This document shows positions 18,586-26,739 of a stretch of 64,000 nucleotides of DNA, in pieces. The stretch comes from Pseudomonas fluorescens (GTDB lineage Bacteria; Pseudomonadota; Gammaproteobacteria; Pseudomonadales; Pseudomonadaceae): the NCBI RefSeq assembly GCF_001708445.1, contig NZ_CP015637.1, forward strand, positions 1,427,001-1,491,000, given 5' to 3'. Position 1 is the stretch's first letter. Each line of letters opens with the position of its first letter. The position numbers and the translations under genes were made by a program. The notes beneath the pieces were generated by a model. It saw only the letters and a program-made list of their open reading frames with translations, was not told where the DNA came from and made no database searches.

Positions 18586-19281
18586 ATGAGCATCATGCGG
18601 ACAGTTCTACCTTTGGTTCTGCTAACCGGAGTATTGACAGGTTGCGCAGGCTTGCAAAAAACCGATTGGCCCACCTGTGCCGCTGCCGGCGGCGTGACCG
18701 GCGCGGCGATTGGCGCGACGGAAAGCTCGGCCTACGCCGGTTATGGCGCATTGCTGGTCGGCGGCATGGCCGGCGCGTATTGCTGGGTTCATGGCGACGC
18801 GGATGAAGACGGCGATGGCGTGCCGGACAGCCGTGACAAGTGCCCGGGTACTCCGAAGGGCGTGCAGGTCGACGCCAATGGCTGCCCACCTGCGCCGCCA
18901 GCGGCGGTGGTAGAGGAAGTGGTGGTGGTCAAGGAAGAAACCATCGTGATTCGCGATGTGCACTTCCAGTTCGACTCGGCCAAATTGACGGCTGCGGACA
19001 AGACCAAGCTCGACACCATCGCCACTCGCCTGAAAAAGGAGGCCCCAAGTGCCCAACTGCGGGTCAGCGGCCATACCGACAGCGTCGGCAAAGACGCCTA
19101 CAACCAGAAACTCTCGGAAAAACGCGCGCGCTCGGTCACCGACTACCTGATCAGTGCCGGCGTGCCTCGCAGCAACTTTGTGTCCGTGACCGGCGCGGGT
19201 GAAAGCCACCCGGTGGCCGACAACAAAACCGCTGAAGGCCGCGCATTGAACCGCCGCGTGGAAATCCAGATCAACCGCTGA
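18586..19281 (+). CDS. OmpA-family lipoprotein with thrombospondin type 3 repeat
   Basis: The lipobox LTGC of this 231-residue protein places the lipidated Cys at residue 20. A small glycine-rich segment follows. Next is a calcium-binding TSP3-like motif DADEDGDGVPDSRDKCPGTP near residues 66-85. The C-terminal OmpA peptidoglycan-binding domain is DVHFQFDSAKL through SGHTDSVG to GRALNRRVEI. Such proteins tether the outer membrane to the cell wall. I choose the ATG at 18586 because of AGGAGAA just upstream and the signal peptide that begins there. Confidence 0.92.
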   Translation: MSIMRTVLPLVLLTGVLTGCAGLQKTDWPTCAAAGGVTGAAIGATESSAYAGYGALLVGGMAGAYCWVHGDADEDGDGVPDSRDKCPGTPKGVQVDANGCPPAPPAAVVEEVVVVKEETIVIRDVHFQFDSAKLTAADKTKLDTIATRLKKEAPSAQLRVSGHTDSVGKDAYNQKLSEKRARSVTDYLISAGVPRSNFVSVTGAGESHPVADNKTAEGRALNRRVEIQINR

Positions 19282-19288
19282 CAGCCCT

Positions 19289-19316
19289 TGCCCCTGTGGG
19301 ATTCCACAGGGGCATT
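19289..19316 (+). terminator. Rho-independent terminator after the OmpA/TSP3 gene
   Basis: TGCCCCTGTGG (19289-19299) pairs with CCACAGGGGCA (19304-19314) around a four-base loop and is followed by TTGTT. It starts eight bases after the stop codon. Confidence 0.75.
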
Positions 19317-19435
19317 GTTGGCGATCTTCGTTGAAATCGCTCCTTTCTCAAGTTTTTTGATCCTTCACTGGCAAATCGCCTGTAGAAGTCGTTACTGTGC
19401 GCCCAAAGAAAAATTTGAAAACACTCAGGAGCCCC

Positions 19436-20197
19436 ATGATGCGTAAGGTTTTTCTGTTGGCCCTGTTGGTCAGCCCCGTTGCCCTGGCCCAGAGCGTCAG
19501 TGTTGAAACCAATTCGTTGATGCGCCTGCCTTCCAGCACCAGCGTGTTGCAACTGGAGCGCCTGGACGTGGCGGATTACGGCACCTTGCTGATCCCGGCC
19601 ACGATCAGCCAGGTCACGGTGGATCAACTGCACCTGGGCCGTGAGGCGCGCATTACCATCGCGCCGGGCAACACAGGGTTGCAGTTGCAAGTGCGCCAGG
19701 CGCAGTTGGAACACGGCAGCCAGATCACCTCGCGCGGTGCCCCTGGCACCCATGAAAAACCGGCCAAGGCCGGGCGCGACCTGACCTTGCGTATCAATGC
19801 ACTGGCCGCTGAAACATTGTCGGTGGATGCCCGTGGCGGCGCGGGTGCACAAGGGTATGCCGGCCTGGATGGCGCCAACGGTGAAGACCCGGGTTGTACC
19901 TGGGGTTCGGCCGGGCGGGGGGCCAATGGAGATAATGGCGGCGACGGCCTTCCCGGTGCAGCGGGAGCGCAAGTACGCCTCGAGCTGCCGCAGGACTTTC
20001 CGAGCGAGCGGATCAAGGTCTGGGTCGATGGTGGCCCGGGCGGCTTGGCCGGTACGGCGGGTAAACCTGGCAAGGGCGGGCAATCCAAAGGCTGCCTGGT
20101 GTACCGCGCTGATGGCGGCGAAAAAGGCCGCCCAGGTTTGGAAGGCCAGCCGGGGCCAGCTGGGCCTGCGGGCTCTGTGACCATCCAACGACTTTGA
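19436..20197 (+). CDS. Exported collagen-like protein
   Basis: This 253-residue protein has a signal peptide (MMRKVFLLALLVSPVALAQS). The N-terminal 90 residues are beta-rich. Several collagen-like Gly-X-Y stretches follow: GGAGAQGYAGLDGANGEDPG, then GANGDNGGDGLPGAAGA, then GGPGGLAGTAGKPGKGG, and at the end GLEGQPGPAGPAGS. They are interrupted by short non-repeat segments, and two Cys lie within the repeats. Function is unknown; bacterial collagen-like proteins are usually surface or matrix proteins. A second in-frame ATG at 19439 sits better behind AGGAG. The gene appears monocistronic. Confidence 0.8.
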   Translation: MMRKVFLLALLVSPVALAQSVSVETNSLMRLPSSTSVLQLERLDVADYGTLLIPATISQVTVDQLHLGREARITIAPGNTGLQLQVRQAQLEHGSQITSRGAPGTHEKPAKAGRDLTLRINALAAETLSVDARGGAGAQGYAGLDGANGEDPGCTWGSAGRGANGDNGGDGLPGAAGAQVRLELPQDFPSERIKVWVDGGPGGLAGTAGKPGKGGQSKGCLVYRADGGEKGRPGLEGQPGPAGPAGSVTIQRL

Positions 20198-20265
20198 GTC
20201 GTCGGGTCTGACGCCCTCGGGAGCACGTCGCACCGACCTGCTCCCGAGCCAGGTTGAAGGTCGCC

Positions 20266-20730
20266 TCAGAACATCGGCCGCGCCGAAGCAATCGCCACCA
20301 GCAACAACCCCACGATCAAATTGATCCCTACCAACTTGCGAATCTGCCCCAGCGCCGCCGCGCCCGCCGGCCAGTCTTCAGCCGCTACCGCCGTGCGCAG
20401 TTCCGGGAACTTCAACGCCTGGATGCGGATAAACAGCGCGGTCATCACCACATACAAGCCCATCATCACCTGCACATAGCGCGGTGCGGTCTCGAACCCG
20501 CTGAAGCGCAGGTGCAGCAGGCCAACGCCGCTGATCGGCAAAACCAGCACCGCCACCCAGACCCACACGAAAAAACGTTGAAACACATTTGCCCACAACT
20601 TGAGTCGGGCAGGGCCCTCAAGGGCCGCCACAGCGGCGGGGCGCAGGATCATCCAGGCGAAAAACATGCCGCCGACCCAGATCAGGGCGGCCAATACATG
20701 CAGGGTGTAGACGAGGCTGAAGACGGTCAT
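20266..20730 (-). CDS. CopD-family membrane protein
   Basis: This 154-residue protein has four hydrophobic segments and starts MTVFSLVYTLHVLAALIWVGGMFF, the typical His-containing first helix of CopD/YozB-like proteins. CopD relatives take part in copper uptake or haem-protein biogenesis, but short stand-alone members have no proven role. It faces the collagen-like gene and diverges from dinG. Confidence 0.82.
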   Translation of the reverse strand: MTVFSLVYTLHVLAALIWVGGMFFAWMILRPAAVAALEGPARLKLWANVFQRFFVWVWVAVLVLPISGVGLLHLRFSGFETAPRYVQVMMGLYVVMTALFIRIQALKFPELRTAVAAEDWPAGAAALGQIRKLVGINLIVGLLLVAIASARPMF

Positions 20731-20829
20731 TGTGGTACTCCGTTCTGCGCGGGATTAATTAGCGGGGTATGATAGCGGCCGATTCGAACCACTGAAAATT
20801 TATCCAGCGTTTTTTGCGCCCGACTATCC

Positions 20830-22974
20830 ATGATCAGCACTGAACTCAAAACCACGATCCAGGGCGCCTATACGCGTTTTCTCGAAGCCAAGAGCTTGAA
20901 ACCGCGCTATGGCCAACGCCTGATGATCGCCGAAGTGGCCAAGGTCCTCGGGGATATCGACACCGACGACGAAGGTCGCCGCGAAGGTGAGCCTGCGGTC
21001 GTGGCCGTCGAAGCCGGCACCGGTACCGGCAAGACCGTGGCCTACAGCCTGGCCGCGATCCCGACCGCCAAGGCCGCCGGCAAGCGCCTGGTGATCGCCA
21101 CCGCCACCGTCGCCCTGCAGGAGCAGATTGTCTACAAAGACCTGCCCGACCTGATGCGCAACAGCGGCCTGAACTTCACCTTCGCCCTGGCCAAGGGGCG
21201 TGGCCGCTATATGTGCCTGTCCAAGCTCGACGTGCTGTTGCAGGAAGGCCATGCGCAAACCGCCACGGCGTCGCTGTTTGAAGAAGAAGGCTTCAAGATC
21301 GAGGTTGATGAAGTCAGCCAGAAGCTGTTTACCAGCATGATCGAGAAATTGGCTGGCAATAAATGGGACGGCGACCGCGACAGCTGGCCCACCGCCCTGG
21401 AAGATGCCGATTGGGCGCGCCTGACCACCGACCATAGCCAGTGCACCAACCGCCATTGCCCGAACTTCGGCCAGTGCGCCTTCTATAAGGCACGGGAAGG
21501 CATGGGCAAGGTCGATGTGATCGTCACCAACCACGACATGGTCCTGGCCGACCTGGCCCTGGGCGGCGGCGCTGTACTGCCGGACCCACGCGACACGCTC
21601 TACGTCTTCGACGAAGGCCACCACCTGCCCGATAAGGCCATCGGCCACTTCGCCCACTACACGCGCCTGCGCTCCACCGCCGACTGGCTGGAGACCACCG
21701 CCAAGAACCTCACCAAGTTGCTCGCCCAGCACCCCTTGCCCGGCGACCTGGGCAAGCTGATCGAACAGGTGCCGGAGCTGGCGCGCGAGATCAAAACCCA
21801 GCAGCAGTTCATGTTCAGCGCCTGTGAACAGGTGGCCGACTTTAAACCTGGCGAAGACGTGGAGGGCCGAGAGCGCCCGCGCCATCGTTTTGTGGGTGGG
21901 CTGATCCCCGAGCACATGCGCGAAATGGGCGTTGAGCTCAAGAAAGGCTTTTCGCGCCTGACCGACCTGTTCACCCGCCTGACCGACCTGCTCAAGGAGG
22001 GCATGGACGGCGAGGTGAATATCGGCATCGCCAGCAACCAGGCCGAGGAATGGTACCCGCTGTTCGGTAGCCTGCTGTCCCGTTCCCAGGGCAACTGGGA
22101 GTTGTGGACCGCGTTTACCGCCGAAGACCCGGAAGACAACCCGCCCATGGCGCGTTGGCTGACCCTGTCGGAAAGCGGCGCGCTGTTCGATATCGAGGTC
22201 AATGCCAGCCCGATCCTGGCTGCCGAAATGCTGCGCCGCAACTTGTGGAATGTCGCGTATGGCTGCCTGGTAACCTCGGCCACGCTGACCGCCCTGGGCA
22301 CCTTCGACCGCTTCCGCATGCGCGCCGGCCTGCCGAAAAAGGCGGTGACTGCTGTGGTGCCGAGCCCGTTTCATCATGCCGACGCCGGCGTGCTGCGCGT
22401 GCCCGACCTCAAGGCCGACCCTCGGGATGCGCCGGCTCACACGGCCGCCATCATCCGTGACCTGCCGTCCCTGGTGGAAGGTTCACGCGGCACCCTGGTA
22501 TTGTTTTCCTCACGCAAACAGATGCAGGACGTGTTCGATGGCCTCGACCGTGACTGGCGCAAGCAAGTGTTTATCCAGGGCAACCTGTCCAAGCAGGAAA
22601 CCCTGAACAAGCACAAGGCGCGGGTCGATGGCGGGGATTCCAGCGTGCTGTTCGGCCTGGCCAGTTTTGCCGAAGGCGTGGACTTGCCCGGTGCCTACTG
22701 TGAGCACGTGGTCATCGCCAAGATTCCGTTCTCGGTGCCGGATGACCCGGTCGAGGCTGCCTTGGCCGAGTGGATCGAGGCGCGGGGCGGCAACCCGTTC
22801 ATGGAAATCTCGGTACCGGATGCTTCACTGAAGCTGGTGCAGGCCTGCGGGCGCTTGCTGCGTACCGAAGAAGACCGCGGCACCATCACGTTGCTCGATC
22901 GGCGCTTGGTTACCCAGCGCTATGGCAAAGCCATCCTGAATGCGTTGCCGCCATTCAGGCGCGAAATTTCTTAA
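20830..22974 (+). CDS. dinG: ATP-dependent DNA helicase DinG
   Basis: This 714-residue XPD/DinG-type 5'-3' helicase matches the family length of about 716. Walker A is EAGTGTGKTVAYSLAA near residue 61. The Fe-S cluster cysteines are in GRYMCLSKLDV and in CTNRHCPNFGQC. The DEAH-type box is FDEGHHLPD near residue 261. The C-terminal helicase motifs include LVLFSSRKQMQDVF and VQACGRLLRTEEDRG. DinG resolves R-loops and is part of the SOS response in E. coli; I see no clear LexA box here. A palindrome at 22981 follows the stop. Confidence 0.96.
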   Translation: MISTELKTTIQGAYTRFLEAKSLKPRYGQRLMIAEVAKVLGDIDTDDEGRREGEPAVVAVEAGTGTGKTVAYSLAAIPTAKAAGKRLVIATATVALQEQIVYKDLPDLMRNSGLNFTFALAKGRGRYMCLSKLDVLLQEGHAQTATASLFEEEGFKIEVDEVSQKLFTSMIEKLAGNKWDGDRDSWPTALEDADWARLTTDHSQCTNRHCPNFGQCAFYKAREGMGKVDVIVTNHDMVLADLALGGGAVLPDPRDTLYVFDEGHHLPDKAIGHFAHYTRLRSTADWLETTAKNLTKLLAQHPLPGDLGKLIEQVPELAREIKTQQQFMFSACEQVADFKPGEDVEGRERPRHRFVGGLIPEHMREMGVELKKGFSRLTDLFTRLTDLLKEGMDGEVNIGIASNQAEEWYPLFGSLLSRSQGNWELWTAFTAEDPEDNPPMARWLTLSESGALFDIEVNASPILAAEMLRRNLWNVAYGCLVTSATLTALGTFDRFRMRAGLPKKAVTAVVPSPFHHADAGVLRVPDLKADPRDAPAHTAAIIRDLPSLVEGSRGTLVLFSSRKQMQDVFDGLDRDWRKQVFIQGNLSKQETLNKHKARVDGGDSSVLFGLASFAEGVDLPGAYCEHVVIAKIPFSVPDDPVEAALAEWIEARGGNPFMEISVPDASLKLVQACGRLLRTEEDRGTITLLDRRLVTQRYGKAILNALPPFRREIS

Positions 22975-22980
22975 GCCACC

Positions 22981-22998
22981 GTGGGCGAATTCGCCCAC
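22981..22998. terminator. Perfect 18-base palindrome after dinG
   Basis: GTGGGCGAATTCGCCCAC is fully self-complementary and starts six bases after the dinG stop. It could form a seven-pair hairpin with a four-base loop but has no T run, so termination is only possible, not clear. Confidence 0.4.
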
Positions 22999-23072
22999 TT
23001 CGTGGTCTATCTCACTGCTATCGCTTTATGTCATCAGGCCATTCACCGGCCGTTTGGGAGAACCTTGCTCGT

Positions 23073-25367
23073 ATGATTCGCACGCTGCCCGCCCTTTTTG
23101 CCCTGCTGTTCGCCGCGCCCTTGATGGCCGCGCCCAGCGGGCAACAAACATTGTTCAACTTCGTCCGGCCTGCCGATGTGGTCAAGGTGGCGACCCAGGA
23201 CGCCAGCCTGCCGCAATACAACGCCGAACAAACCCCGGAAGGCGAGGTGCTGCGCCGCATCACGTTCAACCCGGCCGCCGAACCGAGCCTGGTGCTGAGC
23301 CCGCAAAGCGGCGTGTGGGACTGGTCGCAGTCCGGCGCCATGAGCCTGCGTATCCAGAGTGCCATGGACTGGGCGTTGACCCTGTACGTCAAGGTGCAGA
23401 GCAACGACGGCAAGACCCTGGTCAGTCGCATCGACCTGCCTGCGGGCCCGGCCCAGACCCTGCTGGTTCCGTTGCAAGCCAACTCGCCGCTGAGCCAGGG
23501 CATGAAGGCGGGCCCGCCGATGCCGATCACCGTCGACGGCCAGCGCGTGTTGCTGGCCAGCAGCGCCGGGGAGATCGACCGCAGCCAGGTGGTCTCGGTG
23601 ACCCTGTCGATGATCAAGCCCAATGTTGCGCAAAGCATCCTGCTGGAGCGCTTCGGCGTGCAGGACAGCGAGCCAGCGTTCAAGGCTGCCTACAGCAACC
23701 TGGTGGACGCCTATGGTCAATCCACGCGTGCGCGCTGGCCGGAAAAGGTCAGCAGCGACGAACAACTCAAGGCCGCCGCTGCCAAGGAGCAGCAACAGCT
23801 CAAGACGTGGCTGGCCGAGCGGGATAAGTCCGCACTGGATCAATACGGCGGTTGGAACAAAGGGCCGGCGTTCGATGCCAGCGGCTTTTTCCGCACCGAG
23901 AAACGTGACGGTCGCTGGTACCTGGTGACGCCGGAAGGCCACCCGTTCTACTCCCTGGGCGTGAACACCGTGGCGTCGGATAACAACCAGACCTACGTGG
24001 CGGGGCGTGAATGGATGTTCGGGGCGTTGCCCCAGGCTGGTGAACCCTTCGACAAGTACTATGGCAGCAGCGATCATCGCACCGGCAATGGCGCAGGCGA
24101 AGGCCGCAGCTTTGCGGCGGGGCGCTGGTACGATTTCTACCGCGCCAACCTGCAGCGTACCTACGACACTGATGGTTACGACCAGAAGCGCTGGATCAGC
24201 CACACCCTCGACCGCCTGCAGGCCTGGGGCTTCAACACCATCGGCAACTGGAGCGCGGCGGACCTGGCCACCGCCGACCGCGTACCGTACACCTTGCCGC
24301 TATCGATCGTCGGCGATTACGCCAGCATCAGCACCGGTACCGATTGGTGGGGCGGCATGCCCGACCCGTTCGACCCTCGCTTCGCCATGGCCACTGAGCG
24401 CGCCGTAGCCATCGCTGCCCGCGATCACCGCGATGACCCGTGGCTGATCGGCTTCTTTGCCGACAACGAACTGGCCTGGGCCGGCCCCGGTGATGATCCC
24501 AAGTCACGCTATGCCCTGGCCTATGGCACGTTGCGCATGACCACCGACGTCCCGGCCAAACGTGCGTTCCTCAAGCAATTGCGCGACAAGTACCGCAATG
24601 AAGAAGGCCTCTCCAGGGCCTGGGGTATCCACCTGGCGGGCTGGGAGTTGATGGAAGACCCAGGCTTCGAACCGCCGATGCCGAGTCCTGAGCACCCAGA
24701 AATCGAAGCCGACTTCAAATATTTCCAGAAAACCTTCGCCGACACCTATTTCAAGACCATTTCCGATTCGTTGAAGTGGCATGCCCCCAACCAGTTGCTG
24801 CTGGGTGGCCGTTACGCCGTGAGTACGCCGGAAGCCGTGGCCTCCTGTGCGCAGTATTGCGACGTGTTGAGCTTCAACATGTACACGCTCAAGCCTCAGG
24901 ACGGTTATGACTTCGCTGCGTTGCGCGCATTGGACAAGCCCGTGTTGATCACCGAATTCAACTTCGGCTCTGCAGACCGTGGCCCGTTCTGGGGCGGTGT
25001 GACGCAGTTGGCCAGGGAAGAAGACCGGGGGGCGGCGTATGCGACCTTCCTCAAGCAGGCCATGGCCGAGCCGTCGATCGTCGGCGTGCATTGGTTCCAG
25101 TACCTGGACCAACCGGTTACCGGTCGCCTGCTGGACGGTGAAAACGGCCACTTCGGCTTGGTTGGCATTACCGATATCCCATTCCAGGGGTTTGTCGACA
25201 GCGTGCGCAAGAGCAACCTGGCGGCGGTCGACCAACTGGGCAAGGAAGCCGAAAAGGCCAAGGCGGCCAGTGCAGTGCATGAGCACGAAGGCGGTAACGC
25301 GCATGATGGCAAAGGTGCGGGGCAGGGCGCTGGGCACGCCGGCGGGCACTCTGGAAATGGTCATTGA
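23073..25367 (+). CDS. Secreted glycoside hydrolase resembling GH50 beta-agarase
   Basis: This 764-residue protein has a signal peptide (MIRTLPALFALLFAAPLMA) chosen over an earlier in-frame ATG. The N-terminal 230 residues look like a carbohydrate-binding beta-sandwich. The catalytic TIM barrel follows, with an acid/base candidate E466 in GFFADNELAWAG and a nucleophile candidate E628 in VLITEFNFGSADRG. Further family-like blocks are HWFQYLDQPVTGR and DGENGHFGLV. This pattern matches GH50 agarases. The last 30 residues form a Gly/His-rich tail unusual for the family. The true substrate in a terrestrial Pseudomonas is unknown. Confidence 0.78.
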   Translation: MIRTLPALFALLFAAPLMAAPSGQQTLFNFVRPADVVKVATQDASLPQYNAEQTPEGEVLRRITFNPAAEPSLVLSPQSGVWDWSQSGAMSLRIQSAMDWALTLYVKVQSNDGKTLVSRIDLPAGPAQTLLVPLQANSPLSQGMKAGPPMPITVDGQRVLLASSAGEIDRSQVVSVTLSMIKPNVAQSILLERFGVQDSEPAFKAAYSNLVDAYGQSTRARWPEKVSSDEQLKAAAAKEQQQLKTWLAERDKSALDQYGGWNKGPAFDASGFFRTEKRDGRWYLVTPEGHPFYSLGVNTVASDNNQTYVAGREWMFGALPQAGEPFDKYYGSSDHRTGNGAGEGRSFAAGRWYDFYRANLQRTYDTDGYDQKRWISHTLDRLQAWGFNTIGNWSAADLATADRVPYTLPLSIVGDYASISTGTDWWGGMPDPFDPRFAMATERAVAIAARDHRDDPWLIGFFADNELAWAGPGDDPKSRYALAYGTLRMTTDVPAKRAFLKQLRDKYRNEEGLSRAWGIHLAGWELMEDPGFEPPMPSPEHPEIEADFKYFQKTFADTYFKTISDSLKWHAPNQLLLGGRYAVSTPEAVASCAQYCDVLSFNMYTLKPQDGYDFAALRALDKPVLITEFNFGSADRGPFWGGVTQLAREEDRGAAYATFLKQAMAEPSIVGVHWFQYLDQPVTGRLLDGENGHFGLVGITDIPFQGFVDSVRKSNLAAVDQLGKEAEKAKAASAVHEHEGGNAHDGKGAGQGAGHAGGHSGNGH

Positions 25368-25449
25368 TTCAGTGGTGACGGGTTCACAAATCCTACAAGG
25401 GCTGGAACAATGTCAGCCACTTTTTATGGCGTTTTCCGAGGGGGCTTAG

Positions 25450-26595
25450 GTGCAGGTTCAGGGTCATTACGAACTTCAGTTCGAAGCGGTACGTGAAGCG
25501 TTCGCCGCCTTGTTCGATGACCCGCAGGAGCGTGGTGCCGGGCTTTGCATCCAGATCGGCGGGGAAACGGTAGTCGACCTGTGGGCCGGTACCGCCGACA
25601 AGGATGGTGCCGAGGCCTGGCACAGCGACACCCTCGTCAACCTGTTCTCGTGCACCAAGACGTTTACTGCGGTCACGGCCCTGCAATTGGTCGCCGAAGG
25701 CAAACTGAAGCTGGATGCGCCAGTGGCCGATTATTGGCCGGCGTTTGCGGCGGCGGGGAAGGAAACCATCACCCTGCGCCAGTTGCTCTGCCACCAGGCC
25801 GGATTGCCGGCGATCCGCGAAATGCTGCCCGCCGAAGCGCTATACGACTGGCAACGCATGGTCGACACCCTGGCGGCCGAAGCGCCGTGGTGGACACCGG
25901 GCCAAGGCCATGGCTACGAGGCAATCACCTATGGTTGGCTGGTCGGCGAATTGCTGCGCCGTGCCGACGGGCGCGGCCCGGGTGAATCCATCGTGGCGCG
26001 GGTTGCGCGGCCGTTGGGATTGGACTTCCATGTAGGGCTGGCGGATGAAGAGTTTTATCGCGTGGCTCATATAGCGCGCAGTAAAGGCAATATGGGCGAT
26101 GAAGCCGCACAACGTTTACTGCAAGTAATGATGCGTGAACCGAACGCCATGACGACGCGGGCATTTGCCAACCCACCTTCTATTCTGACCAGCACCAATA
26201 AACCCGAATGGCGACGCATGCAGCAGCCGGCGGCAAATGGTCACGGTAATGCGCGCAGCCTGGCGGGTTTTTATAGCGGTTTGTTGGACGGTAGTTTGCT
26301 GGAAAGCGACATGCTCGAACAATTGACTCGTGAACACAGTATTGGGCCGGATAAAACCTTATTGACTCAGACCCGTTTTGGCCTGGGCTGCATGTTGGAT
26401 CAACCGCAGTTGCCCAATGCAACCTTCGGCCTTGGCCCGCGTGCGTTTGGGCACCCTGGCGCGGGTGGTTCGGTGGGGTTTGCCGACCCTGAACATGATG
26501 TTGCGTTCGGTTTTGTGACTAATACGTTGGGGCCGTATGTACTTATGGACCCTCGTGCGCAGAAGTTGGTCGGAATATTGGCCGGTTGTCTGTAA
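25450..26595 (+). CDS. Serine hydrolase of the class C beta-lactamase/esterase EstB family
   Basis: This 381-residue protein has the SxxK nucleophile motif S67-C-T-K70 in LFSCTKTF and a Tyr in GYEAITYGWLVGELLRR at the position of the YxN element. The C-terminal HPGAGGSVGFADP corresponds to the family's third motif (HxG in esterases, KTG in beta-lactamases). It has no signal peptide, so it is probably a cytoplasmic esterase rather than a beta-lactamase. The start is a GTG behind GAGGGGG. A terminator-like hairpin follows at 26694. Confidence 0.88.
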   Translation: MQVQGHYELQFEAVREAFAALFDDPQERGAGLCIQIGGETVVDLWAGTADKDGAEAWHSDTLVNLFSCTKTFTAVTALQLVAEGKLKLDAPVADYWPAFAAAGKETITLRQLLCHQAGLPAIREMLPAEALYDWQRMVDTLAAEAPWWTPGQGHGYEAITYGWLVGELLRRADGRGPGESIVARVARPLGLDFHVGLADEEFYRVAHIARSKGNMGDEAAQRLLQVMMREPNAMTTRAFANPPSILTSTNKPEWRRMQQPAANGHGNARSLAGFYSGLLDGSLLESDMLEQLTREHSIGPDKTLLTQTRFGLGCMLDQPQLPNATFGLGPRAFGHPGAGGSVGFADPEHDVAFGFVTNTLGPYVLMDPRAQKLVGILAGCL

Positions 26596-26693
26596 ACCCC
26601 TTGCTGTTTCACGTTTTTTTGTTACAAATGCAAGTATAAGAAGACGCTGAGCGAAATGTTGTAACTTTAATGTTCTGGAAGCGTCTGTTTAAC

Positions 26694-26720
26694 GGGTCAT
26701 CCAGACCCCCCGGTTTTTTT
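26694..26720 (+). terminator. Terminator-like hairpin before the WW-x-F lipoprotein gene
   Basis: GGGTC and GACCC form a five-pair stem around ATCCA, followed by CCCGG and seven Ts. It lies about 100 bases after the serine hydrolase and 20 bases before the next start codon, so it could end the first gene or attenuate the second. Confidence 0.45.
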
Positions 26721-26739
26721 CTCATTTTGTGGATATCTC

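Noticed and set aside
20824..22440. A 538-codon open frame antisense to dinG
   Set aside because: It lies fully within dinG, has low-complexity His/Gln/Gly-rich translation and arises from high-GC codon bias; the dinG frame has all helicase motifs.
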